From JBBATK01 sp039810585 (GTDB taxonomy: Bacteria > Bacteroidota > Ignavibacteria > Kapaibacteriales > NICIL-2), in NCBI GenBank assembly GCA_039810585.1, contig JBDHXF010000066.1, positions 1 to 18,505 on the forward strand: 18,505 nt of DNA. Direction: 5' to 3'. Both the position numbers and the translations under genes were made by a program. The notes under the pieces are model-generated. The model was not told where the DNA came from, did no database searches, and saw only the letters and a list, made by a program, of their open reading frames with translations. How positions within the stretch are numbered: the stretch's first letter is position 1; each line of letters starts with the position of its first letter. This document shows positions 1 to 6,883 of this stretch, piece by piece.

Positions 1-49
1 GATGGAACACTTGAATCCAACACGATGTGTTATGGGATCGACTGTGCAC

Positions 50-517
50 TTAGTCTTGATTATCGATGTCCTTCATGCGATCCAGCAAACGATTGAGCTC
101 CACGCAGTCGTCTTCGTTCAATCCTTTGGTGATACTATCGATCAGGGAATTTTTGAGGTCGATATTCGCGAGGAGATCCAATCCTTTTTTATTGATACAC
201 ACGTCGACACGACGCTTGTCGCTCGAACAGGGCGACTTGTCCACTACTCCCTTTGCCACCAAGCGATCGACAATGCGTGAGGTGTCCGGAGCGCGATCCA
301 CCATGCGGTCTCGTATGTCTGAGGTGCTGATCAACTGTGGATGCTGACCGCGCAGAATTCGCAGCACATTGTATTGTTGCTGAGTGATATCAAAATCAGC
401 CAAGAATTCTCTCAGATGCTCTTGAAGCCACGCAGCGGAATACATGATATTAACCACCAAACGTTCCGCCTGAGAGCGAAAGGGCTTGCTTTGTTTTATT
501 CGTTCTTCCAAGAGCAT
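50..517 (-). CDS. MarR-family transcriptional regulator
   Basis: This is a 155-residue protein of normal MarR size, a family of dimeric winged-helix DNA-binding regulators usually released by phenolic or oxidant ligands. The reading frame stays open upstream to a TTG at 643, but the ATG at 517 gives the family's normal length and removes a non-homologous leader. The winged-helix part is visible as LISTSDIRDRMVDRAPDTSR (recognition region), then a wing with SDKRRVDVCINKKG, and helices at both ends for dimerisation. It is the last gene of a same-strand group, about 98 nt after the exported YceI gene. The promoter region of that group holds two MarR-like palindromes, so autoregulation of the operon is the natural inference. 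The ligand cannot be told from sequence. The cysteine in SPCSSDKRR, next to the wing, could be redox-sensing, but this is speculative. Confidence 0.9.
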   Translation of the reverse strand: MLLEERIKQSKPFRSQAERLVVNIMYSAAWLQEHLREFLADFDITQQQYNVLRILRGQHPQLISTSDIRDRMVDRAPDTSRIVDRLVAKGVVDKSPCSSDKRRVDVCINKKGLDLLANIDLKNSLIDSITKGLNEDDCVELNRLLDRMKDIDNQD

Positions 518-615
518 AATAATTCGGCTCGGTGCGTGGGTAAATGCAAACAAGCCAAAAATACAGGACAAAGCCGTATTGAGAATACGACTTTGCCCCT
601 TCGACCTGTCAATTC

Positions 616-1194
616 TTAACTTTTTACCATTTCCAGGTTGCAATGGATGCGCACATCCTTACCAACCACTGCTCCACCCAGTTCCGTCAGCTTACTCCAC
701 TGAAGGTTATAGTCAAAGCGATTGATCGTCAAATCAGCCTTAAATCCGCGAATAATCTTGCCATACGGATTCTTGGCTTCGCCACCATAATGCACGTCGA
801 AGGTTACTTCCTTCGCTACATCGCGAATAGTGAGCATGCCGGTCAGTTTGTAGGAGTTATCACCGGTTTTGACCATCTTCGTGCTCTTGAAGTGAATTTT
901 CGGGAACTTCTCGGCGTTGAAGAAATCGTCGCTCTTCAAGTGCTTGTCTCGCATATCGTTGTCCGTGCTGATGGACGGAACGTCGATATTGAACTCGATA
1001 GAAGCATCGGTCATGTCCGGCTTCGTCGCGTTCATTTTTCCATCAAAGATTTTGAAGGTTCCTTGCACTTCGGATACAACCATGTGATCCACGGCAAAGA
1101 CGACATTAGAGTGAACCGCGTCCACGTTCCAAGATTGTGCCTGAGCTGACAGTGAGAACAAGCTGAGGGCAACGAGAAAGAATGCTGTTTTCAT
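616..1194 (-). CDS. YceI-family protein, exported
   Basis: This 192-residue protein starts with a clear Sec signal peptide (MKTAFFLVALSLFSLSAQAQ, likely cut after AQA). The lipocalin-like YceI domain follows: WNVDAVHSNVVFAVDHM at the start, MRDKHLKSDDFFNAEKFPKI in the middle, LTIRDVAKEVTFDVHYGG and FDYNLQW towards the end. YceI proteins are beta-barrels that bind isoprenoid or amphiphilic ligands in the periplasm; the physiological role is poorly defined. It lies 63 nt downstream of a second yceI gene and upstream of marR, all on the same strand. The ATG at 1194 is chosen because it opens the signal peptide directly. No Shine-Dalgarno site is obvious. Confidence 0.93.
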   Translation of the reverse strand: MKTAFFLVALSLFSLSAQAQSWNVDAVHSNVVFAVDHMVVSEVQGTFKIFDGKMNATKPDMTDASIEFNIDVPSISTDNDMRDKHLKSDDFFNAEKFPKIHFKSTKMVKTGDNSYKLTGMLTIRDVAKEVTFDVHYGGEAKNPYGKIIRGFKADLTINRFDYNLQWSKLTELGGAVVGKDVRIHCNLEMVKS

Positions 1195-1257
1195 AGAAAT
1201 AAAGAATGATGAAGTAATCTGATGTTCGATAGAGAAAAGAATGGCAGCGTGAACGTA

Positions 1258-1812
1258 TTAGGCTGCCTGCATTTCGTGGGCTTCCACGTGGACGAATTGA
1301 ACACTGGCGTGTAAACGGACTTCGTCGCTTACCACAACGCCGCCGCTCTCGGTAAGAGCATCCCAAAGCAGGTTGAATTCCTTGCGTCGAATTTTGGAAC
1401 TGACATCGTATCCAACCTTGACGTTGCCATACGGATCCTTCATGCTTCCGCCGAGCTCTACATCAAAGGCAATGTTTTTGGTGACGTCGCGAATCGTCAA
1501 ATCGCCGTGCACCACAAAGTGCTCGTCACTCTTCTTATCCACCGAGGTCGATTGAAACGTAATCTGAGGGAACTTCTCAGCATTGAAGAAATCGTCGCTG
1601 CGTAAGTGATTGTCCCGTGCATCAATGCCGGTGTCGATGCTTGCAGCACTGATACTGAACGACATCTTCGCGTTCGACAAATCCGCACTGTCTGACTCTA
1701 ATGCTACCGTAAAGTCGTTGAACTTGCCCGTTACCGTCGAAATCATAAGGTGCTTGACCTTGAACGTGATATCGGAATGACTTTTGTCAAATGTCCAGCT
1801 ATTGCCTGCCAT
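1258..1812 (-). CDS. YceI-family protein, no signal peptide
   Basis: This 184-residue YceI-domain protein starts straight into the domain (MAGNSWTFDKSHSDITFKVK) and has no signal peptide, so it is predicted to be cytosolic. Conserved YceI blocks are present: ARDNHLRSDDFFNAEKFPQI, LTIRDVTKNIAFDVELGG, and RKEFNLLWDALTESGG with VSDEVRLHASVQF near the end. It is a close paralogue of the next gene and probably arose by tandem duplication followed by loss or gain of the leader. It is first in the operon, and its start is supported by AGGAG a few bases before the ATG at 1812. Its upstream region holds the tandem palindromes described separately. Confidence 0.93.
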   Translation of the reverse strand: MAGNSWTFDKSHSDITFKVKHLMISTVTGKFNDFTVALESDSADLSNAKMSFSISAASIDTGIDARDNHLRSDDFFNAEKFPQITFQSTSVDKKSDEHFVVHGDLTIRDVTKNIAFDVELGGSMKDPYGNVKVGYDVSSKIRRKEFNLLWDALTESGGVVVSDEVRLHASVQFVHVEAHEMQAA

Positions 1813-1861
1813 GACCGCTCTCCTATAATTGTGTGTAATACTGTGGTGTAATTATCTGGCG

Positions 1862-1892
1862 CTAAATTAATGTAACAACATCAATGTTGCAA
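1862..1892 (-). promoter_or_regulatory. Candidate promoter of the yceI-yceI-marR operon
   Basis: On the minus strand, TAATTTAG (plus 1862-1869) matches the Bacteroidetes -7 consensus TAnnTTTG at 7 of 8 positions. A TTG at 1892-1890 lies 20 nt upstream, the usual place for the -33 element. The two MarR-like operators occupy the space between them. The consensus is known for Bacteroidetes; its use in this organism is inferred. Confidence 0.4.
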
Positions 1893-1896
1893 CATT
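1869..1896. promoter_or_regulatory. Tandem MarR-type operator (two 14-bp palindromes)
   Basis: AATGTTGCAACATT (1883-1896) is a perfect 14-bp palindrome. Immediately next to it, AATGTAACAACATC (1869-1882) is a second copy matching 11 of 14 positions. The two abut at an exact 14-bp pitch. They lie 57-84 bp upstream of the first yceI start, and TTGCAA-centred palindromes are typical MarR-family sites. The likely binder is the MarR protein encoded at 50-517. The same site lies beside TATATTTA (1896-1903, plus), which could serve the divergent peroxiredoxin gene. Confidence 0.7.
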
Positions 1897-2031
1897 ATAT
1901 TTACAAAGGCATAGACGAAAGCGGGTTTGAGACTATTGTGCCGGAGAGAAAAAAATCTGCAGCGTCGCCTTTTTCGGTCAAATTCTGCAATATTTCGTAG
2001 TTTTTCGCTTCATCCAGTACGGAGGGACGTG

Positions 2032-2514
2032 ATGGCAGACCAACCACAAGCGATGCTTCCGGGGCAGAAGGCACCGATTTTCAAGCTTCAAGATGCTGAT
2101 GGACAGCATCACAGTTTGAAGGAATTATGCGGCGCGGGACCCCTCGTGCTGTATTTCTATCCGCAGGACGATACCGAGACGTGCACCAAACAAGCCTGTG
2201 CATTTCGAGACGCACATGAGGAGTTAAACGCCCTGGGTTTACGAGTGGTAGGCATCAGTCCGGATTCCGTCGAATCCCATTCTCGTTTCGTGCAACGCTA
2301 TGCGTTGCCCTTTCTGTTGTTGTCTGACCCCGGCCATGTAGTCTGTGAAAAGTATCACGTATGGCGTGAGAAAACGCTGTATGGTCGAACGTATATGGGC
2401 GTTGTGCGCACTACGTTCATCATCGACACATCGATGACCATTCGTGCAGTGTTTGATCAGGTAAGATTGAAGGGGCACGTCGACGCTGTTGTACAAGCGT
2501 ATGCACAACTGTAA
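2032..2514 (+). CDS. bcp: Peroxiredoxin, BCP/PrxQ type
   Basis: This 160-residue thiol peroxidase reduces H2O2 and organic hydroperoxides with thioredoxin-type reductants in the cytosol. The active-site block is YFYPQDDTETCTKQACAFRD. Cys51 is the peroxidatic cysteine and Cys56, five residues on, fits the atypical two-cysteine resolving position of BCP proteins. The usual TPGCT is TETCT here. The frame is open further upstream, but the ATG at 2032 is preceded by GGAGGG with 5 nt spacing and gives a standard BCP N-terminus (LPGQKAPIFKLQDADG). It diverges from the YceI/MarR operon across about 220 bp containing the tandem palindromes, so co-regulation under oxidative stress is plausible. Confidence 0.95.
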   Translation: MADQPQAMLPGQKAPIFKLQDADGQHHSLKELCGAGPLVLYFYPQDDTETCTKQACAFRDAHEELNALGLRVVGISPDSVESHSRFVQRYALPFLLLSDPGHVVCEKYHVWREKTLYGRTYMGVVRTTFIIDTSMTIRAVFDQVRLKGHVDAVVQAYAQL

Positions 2515-2538
2515 CACATACGCATACGCTGTAGTTCG

Positions 2539-2925
2539 CTACACAGTGGGCTCTTCAGTCGGCATCTCAGTGCTGATGCGGTGTTCCTCCACAACGCTGC
2601 CGCCAAGCAGGTGCTCTTGAATAATGCGTTCGATCACCTCTGGTGTGCAGGAATGGTACCAAACGTTCCCGGGTTGAACCGCAACGATCGGTCCTCCAAC
2701 ACACATACGAAGACAACCGGACTTTGAGCGGAACACTCCTTTCGATCCGAGATCCAACTCGTCAAAACGGCGTTTGAGGTATTCCCATGATTCTGCGCTT
2801 TGTTCGGCGGCGCAGCACTTGGCCTTCTCGCTGTCTGCACAGATCATGACGTGGTGTTGTATGTCAGACAAAGCATGTTTGCGAGCCTTGAGTTCTAACT
2901 TTTCACGGGTTTCTTGAGAAATCAT
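2539..2925 (-). CDS. (2Fe-2S) ferredoxin, thioredoxin-like fold
   Basis: This 128-residue protein resembles the Shethna-type / NuoE-like thioredoxin-fold ferredoxins that carry one [2Fe-2S] cluster in the cytosol. Candidate ligands are Cys29 and Cys37 or Cys38 (MICADSEKAKCC), then Cys71 and Cys75 (KSGCLRMCVGGPIVAV). The GCLRMCVGGP block is the family hallmark. An acidic tail of about 20 residues (STEMPTEEPTV) extends past the fold. It converges on the peroxiredoxin gene with only 24 bp between the two stop codons. The redox partner is unknown. The start is the ATG at 2925; no good ribosome-binding site is visible. Confidence 0.88.
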   Translation of the reverse strand: MISQETREKLELKARKHALSDIQHHVMICADSEKAKCCAAEQSAESWEYLKRRFDELDLGSKGVFRSKSGCLRMCVGGPIVAVQPGNVWYHSCTPEVIERIIQEHLLGGSVVEEHRISTEMPTEEPTV

Positions 2926-3023
2926 ACGGTGTGCTTTCTATGGATGGGGGGCGAAATATGGTACCGGATTTGAGACGGCATTGGGAGTTGACGACCGAAG
3001 GAACTTTTTCCTGTCAGTCGAGC

Positions 3024-3055
3024 TGTGACGCCGTAGGCGGCAAGAATAATAATCT
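3024..3055. repeat. Intergenic hairpin repeat, copy 1
   Basis: This 32-bp element contains CGCC-GTA-GGCG within TGTGACGCCGTAGGCGGCA, followed by an A/T-rich tail (GAATAATAATCT). A nearly identical copy lies at 11559-11592. It is about 100 bp upstream of the minus-strand ferredoxin start and 125 bp upstream of the plus-strand hydrolase start. There is no U-tract after the hairpin in either direction, so a standard intrinsic terminator is unlikely. Confidence 0.6.
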
Positions 3056-3180
3056 TTATGCGGACCATCAAACCGAACCGCGCAGGAAGCATGATAGAGA
3101 CGCGGGAGATCGGAAATAATAGCTTGATATTGCTAAGTTTTGCGCATTTTTACACATAGACCTGCTCGCCGATTGATCGT

Positions 3181-4026
3181 ATGAGAATTGAAGCCCTCAA
3201 TGGACCCCTTTCCCTTCGGAACTCCGGATTCTTGGAGTTGGTGTTTATTGGTGTCGGCTCTGCATTCACCAAAAGCCTGTATAACACGAACTTTTTGATC
3301 ATCAAGGGCGACGACCACGTGATGGTTGATTTCGGGATGACCGCTCCTGTGGCGCTCAATGCCTGTGGATTGGATTTGGAGCATATTCAAACCTTACTTC
3401 CCACACACAGTCACTGCGATCACATAGGAGGAATAGAACAACTCGCCTTGTGGAAACGCTACGTTGTACCGCAGAACGAAGAGAAACGAAAATTGAACGT
3501 GATCATCACCGAAGCCTATGAGCGTATTCTGTGGAATATGTCGCTTCGGGGTGGCATGGAATGGAACGAGGTTAATGCCGACGGCACATCACTGAACTTT
3601 CGCGATTACTTCACGGTGATCCAGCCGGAACACATCAGTGACGATCCGCGCGCTGTACACCGCGTGAACATAGGATCTATTCAATTGGAGCTCTTTGGCA
3701 CCAACCACATCCCAGAACAGGCGCTGAATGCCAAAGCGGCTTTTCCAACCTTCGGTTTGATGATTGACGACCGTGTGTTTTTTAGTGGTGACACGAAGTT
3801 TGATGCAGACTTAGTCGAACACTACGCGCCGCGTGCTGAAGTCTTTTTCCATGACACTGCCTTCGTTGCCAATGCAGTGCACGCCAGCATCGATGAACTC
3901 CGAACGTTGGATGCTGCTATTCGGGAGAGAATGTATTTGGTGCACTACGGCGACACCTATGAACAGCAGGATTGCAGCGGCTTTGCAGGTCTGACGCGTA
4001 AAGCAACACGATACATTTTTGACTGA
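3181..4026 (+). CDS. Metallo-beta-lactamase-fold hydrolase (RNase Z-like)
   Basis: This 281-residue single-domain MBL-fold enzyme has a complete set of metal ligands: THSHCDHIGG (His76, His78, Asp80, His81), GTNHIPE (His176), FSGDTKFD (Asp204) and LVHYGD (His255). AVHASIDEL near residue 234 recalls the HxS region of RNase Z and related phosphodiesterases. Substrate is not predictable; RNase Z-like nuclease, cyclic-nucleotide phosphodiesterase and lactonase all share these motifs. The protein lacks a signal peptide and should be cytosolic. It stands alone on its strand between two minus-strand groups. The ATG at 3181 has no visible Shine-Dalgarno site. A shorter start is not suggested, because the beta-strand leading into GVGSAFTKS begins only about 18 residues in. 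Confidence 0.85.
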   Translation: MRIEALNGPLSLRNSGFLELVFIGVGSAFTKSLYNTNFLIIKGDDHVMVDFGMTAPVALNACGLDLEHIQTLLPTHSHCDHIGGIEQLALWKRYVVPQNEEKRKLNVIITEAYERILWNMSLRGGMEWNEVNADGTSLNFRDYFTVIQPEHISDDPRAVHRVNIGSIQLELFGTNHIPEQALNAKAAFPTFGLMIDDRVFFSGDTKFDADLVEHYAPRAEVFFHDTAFVANAVHASIDELRTLDAAIRERMYLVHYGDTYEQQDCSGFAGLTRKATRYIFD

Positions 4027-4068
4027 GTCTGAGATCGCAGACCCTATGTGGAACGCTTGCTGTGCCTT

Positions 4069-5412
4069 CTATCGCTGCTTCGGTCCGAAAATGGAAGCTG
4101 CCGAAACACCCACGATGTTGTCGTACCCTCCAAAGCTGAGGTCGTGATAGTAGAGAAAGCACACAAAGGTCATTCCCGCTCCTACATTGTTTCCCTCAAA
4201 CTCCTCGAAACTGAGAGGACCTGCCTCCCGACTATCGGCATTCAAATAGCCCGTGCCATAATAGTAGTTGTGCCGCGCTCTTCGTATCCAATGAACAAGG
4301 GTGTAGAGACCTTCTTTTTCATTCCAGTGCATTTGCCATTCCGCGTCTGCTTTCCAATTGTTGAAGGAGCCAACCACAAACACATCCTCGTCGGAGGGAC
4401 GACCCTGTGGATCTAACACGAACTTGACCGGCACATAGTCGTCGTAACTCGGCTCAATGCCTGAGCTAATCATAGCAGCATCATCACCAATATCGAGAGA
4501 GCTTCCGTAGCGGGGAAGATCGGACAATGCCGTGTGCAAAGGGGTAGTGGAATAGGGGAACAACGCAAGGTTGCTGAGATCTAGAACTCGGTAATCATTT
4601 TCCGCCGGTATCTGATGAATGATAAACCGTTTACCGGCACCGGCAATGCCGGACATCATCCCGGGCAAGGTATAACGCGGGTTTGTGTCGAAGTTCAGAC
4701 TGGAACTGCTTGTGACCACGAAAGGTTCATTCCAACGATGCAGACGGTAAAACACGGCGCTGTGGAGATTTAAATCGGAGATGAGCAGCGTGGAGTTAAC
4801 GCTGCAGTCGAGCGAGACGGCGCTGGGACTAGCTCTTTTGGTTGGTTCATAGAAATCGGAGTTCACGTCAAGACTACAATCGACCGCACAGTCAAGCGCA
4901 AAAAACTTTGTCTCCGCCACCGGCAACGTGTCGTTGTCACTATCATAGACCTTCACCTTCCAATTGCCTCCGTAGGGTATGCGGATGGTAGCGTTTGGGA
5001 GCGACATCTTTGCTCGGTAAGTATAATATCGTGATGAGGGTGGTGCGGGCTGCCAATCGAAATACGCGCTGCGTAGCGTGGCGACATCGTTCAGAAACAC
5101 ATTGTTGTCTTCAGACCAATCTGCTCGGCAGTGAACGAGCAGCAATCGATAATCCGGCGGAACGGTTGCTTGTACGTCGAGTTCAAGGGTCAGGGAGCGC
5201 TCGCCATACACCGGGCGAAATTCGGGCGAGCGTTGATTGACAAGTAACACGGGTGGCAGGATCTCGCTGCTTCCGCCATAGATACGAATAAAACGAACGA
5301 GTGCCGGAAGCTTCTCGTCCGCAGCGTGGATTGAGCCACCGGAGACGACGATGAGGCAGGTACTGCCTATGCCGAGCAGTATGCCGAAGATTAGCCGAGG
5401 AAATTTCTTCAA
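4069..5412 (-). CDS. Type IX secretion system Plug protein (DUF5103)
   Basis: This 447-residue exported protein starts with signal peptide KKFPRLIFGILLGIG (probable cleavage after IHA, near residue 30). The DUF5103 core is recognisable: YRLLLVHCRADWSEDN, RYYTYRAKMSLPNATIRIPY and GGNWKVKVYDSDNDTLP. A C-terminal Ig-like/CBM48-like part follows, with VFVVGSFNNWKADAEWQM and RRARHNYYYGT. In Flavobacteriia this family's Plug closes the periplasmic side of the SprA translocon when no substrate engages. The start must be TTG at 5412: in frame upstream there is no ATG or GTG before a stop, and TTG opens the signal peptide directly. It lies 2 nt after the stop of the EnvC-like gene (TAAGGTTG), so the two are translationally coupled. 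Confidence 0.8.
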   Translation of the reverse strand: MKKFPRLIFGILLGIGSTCLIVVSGGSIHAADEKLPALVRFIRIYGGSSEILPPVLLVNQRSPEFRPVYGERSLTLELDVQATVPPDYRLLLVHCRADWSEDNNVFLNDVATLRSAYFDWQPAPPSSRYYTYRAKMSLPNATIRIPYGGNWKVKVYDSDNDTLPVAETKFFALDCAVDCSLDVNSDFYEPTKRASPSAVSLDCSVNSTLLISDLNLHSAVFYRLHRWNEPFVVTSSSSLNFDTNPRYTLPGMMSGIAGAGKRFIIHQIPAENDYRVLDLSNLALFPYSTTPLHTALSDLPRYGSSLDIGDDAAMISSGIEPSYDDYVPVKFVLDPQGRPSDEDVFVVGSFNNWKADAEWQMHWNEKEGLYTLVHWIRRARHNYYYGTGYLNADSREAGPLSFEEFEGNNVGAGMTFVCFLYYHDLSFGGYDNIVGVSAASIFGPKQR

Positions 5413-5414
5413 CC

Positions 5415-6752
5415 TTATTTCAAAAAGGTGAGAGGATTCAGTCGCTGTTTTTCAAACCAGAACTCGAGATGGACAAATTCACCGTCAATGGCTTCAGCGC
5501 TGCGCCCAACACTCTGTTGTGCGCTGATGGATTGTCCTTGTTTGACACTTACTGACGACAAATTCGCATACACCGATCGGAATCCATTGTGATGATCAAC
5601 GATCACCACGGATCCATACCCGGGAAGCCAGTGCACGAGCGACACAGTGCCTGCCGCCACACTCGAAACTATGGTGCCTTGCGGCGTGGCAATGTCGATG
5701 CCCGGATTATTCGTCAACGTATTGCTCACCGTGTTGCGATAAGTTCCAAAGCCATGCAAAATGCGGTGACTCGCGACGGGATAGGGAAGGGACTTCGCCT
5801 TAACCGGCATATGCGACGGAATGACACTCTGCGCAACATCGCTGCCCTTAGAGCCGGACGACGTTTTTGATGACTTGGTTTTCGGTGTCCCCTCTTTTTT
5901 AACCATCGAAGCAATGTAAGAACTCACCGCTGCAGCGCTGGCCTGCGTCTTTCGGAGATGTTCAAGCACCGCCGATTTATCGTTGCGTATCGCAGACAAG
6001 GCTTTCTGCGTCAGCGCGATCGTATGATCCAGTTCCTTCTGCTCAGAGTCTTTCATCGCAAGCAGAACCGCCCGCATTTCGGACTTTGTGTGGAGCTTTT
6101 CAGAGACATCGGACAGCGAGTCGCGCTTATCGGCAAGTAAGCGGAAGCTGACACGCGCTTTTGACGACACGCGTTGTAATGCTTGTGCTTCAGCCACTGC
6201 GTCTATGCCGGTTGTTGGTCGTGACATCAAGGGCGAATCCACGCCCTGGTCATTTCTCATCATGTTCTGAACCAGTACCGCGTAGCGCTTTCGTAAGCGC
6301 CAGAGATCGCCGGCGGTAGCGCTGCTGGCTGTTTTGGCTGTTTCGGCTTTGTCCTGCAGCGACTCAATCTCCTCCTGCAGCAGCTCCATGTAGCGCTGAA
6401 TGTTGCGACTGTGCTGACGGTACTGGGCAATGGCTTTGGTAGTTGATCTTTCCTTCTCGCGCAATGATGCGATGCGAACGCGATCCGACTCGATACTCTT
6501 CTGCAAGGAACGTAACTCTCGCTGTCGCTCCACAATTTTATCACTCGCGCTCTGCGGCTTTGTCTTAGCGCGAGTTTTCTGTGTCTTTTGCTTTGCTGTT
6601 CGTTTTGGCGGCTTGTGTCGTCCGGCTGCACTCAAAGCAGTATCACAAACCAGGAGCAATGTCATTGCCACAAGCGCCGCACACAGCGCAGAGCCAGCAT
6701 GCTGCGGAAGCAGTCGGCGTGCTGAGTGGCTGTGTGGTGCTATGCTCTTCAT
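5415..6752 (-). CDS. EnvC-like murein hydrolase activator (degenerate M23 domain)
   Basis: This 445-residue exported protein has a signal/anchor segment at residues 20-42 (SALCAALVAMTLLLVCDTAL), a Lys-rich stretch, a long coiled coil (about 65-290) and a C-terminal LytM/M23 domain (about 326-445). The coiled coil plus LytM layout and WLPGYGSVVIVDHHNG resemble EnvC, which activates cell-wall amidases during division. The zinc-site motifs are broken: HxGxD is NPGID (residues 349-353), YAH is YAN (Asn397), and HLHFE is VHLEFW (His428 kept, second His replaced by Glu430). It is therefore probably an activator and not itself a peptidase. The ATG at 6752 is chosen because it opens the leader; upstream the frame runs to a TTG at 6830. 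It is followed after 2 nt by the Plug gene and preceded by murA, 131 bp away. Confidence 0.82.
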   Translation of the reverse strand: MKSIAPHSHSARRLLPQHAGSALCAALVAMTLLLVCDTALSAAGRHKPPKRTAKQKTQKTRAKTKPQSASDKIVERQRELRSLQKSIESDRVRIASLREKERSTTKAIAQYRQHSRNIQRYMELLQEEIESLQDKAETAKTASSATAGDLWRLRKRYAVLVQNMMRNDQGVDSPLMSRPTTGIDAVAEAQALQRVSSKARVSFRLLADKRDSLSDVSEKLHTKSEMRAVLLAMKDSEQKELDHTIALTQKALSAIRNDKSAVLEHLRKTQASAAAVSSYIASMVKKEGTPKTKSSKTSSGSKGSDVAQSVIPSHMPVKAKSLPYPVASHRILHGFGTYRNTVSNTLTNNPGIDIATPQGTIVSSVAAGTVSLVHWLPGYGSVVIVDHHNGFRSVYANLSSVSVKQGQSISAQQSVGRSAEAIDGEFVHLEFWFEKQRLNPLTFLK

Positions 6753-6819
6753 TCCGCAATGCAATGGTGAATGGGAGTTGTACGCTTGGAGGTGTGAAAC
6801 GTCAGGGTGATATGAATAC

Positions 6820-6840
6820 GTGCGCGGCAAAGCCGCACAC
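6820..6840 (-). other. Hairpin after murA
   Basis: On the minus strand GTGTGCGGC-TTT-GCCGCGCAC forms a 9-bp stem with one G·U pair and a 3-nt loop, 44 nt past the murA stop and 67 nt before the envC-like start. No T-run follows, so it is not a classical terminator. It could be a processing or attenuation hairpin between murA and the downstream genes. Confidence 0.4.
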
Positions 6841-6883
6841 GAATGAAGAATATTCTTCGATCCACCCGTTGGTCGTCACACTC

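Noticed and set aside
2530..2543. TGTAG-TTCG-CTACA tetraloop hairpin as a terminator between bcp and the ferredoxin gene
   Set aside because: The stable TTCG loop is suggestive, but the stem is 5 bp with no T-run; not enough to call.
2931..3119. 62-codon plus-strand reading frame before the MBL hydrolase
   Set aside because: Low-complexity composition, no ribosome-binding site, runs through the hairpin repeat and shows no domain.
4027..4042. Hairpin GTCTG-AGATCG-CAGAC as a terminator between convergent genes
   Set aside because: The stem is only 5 bp and no T-run follows on either strand.
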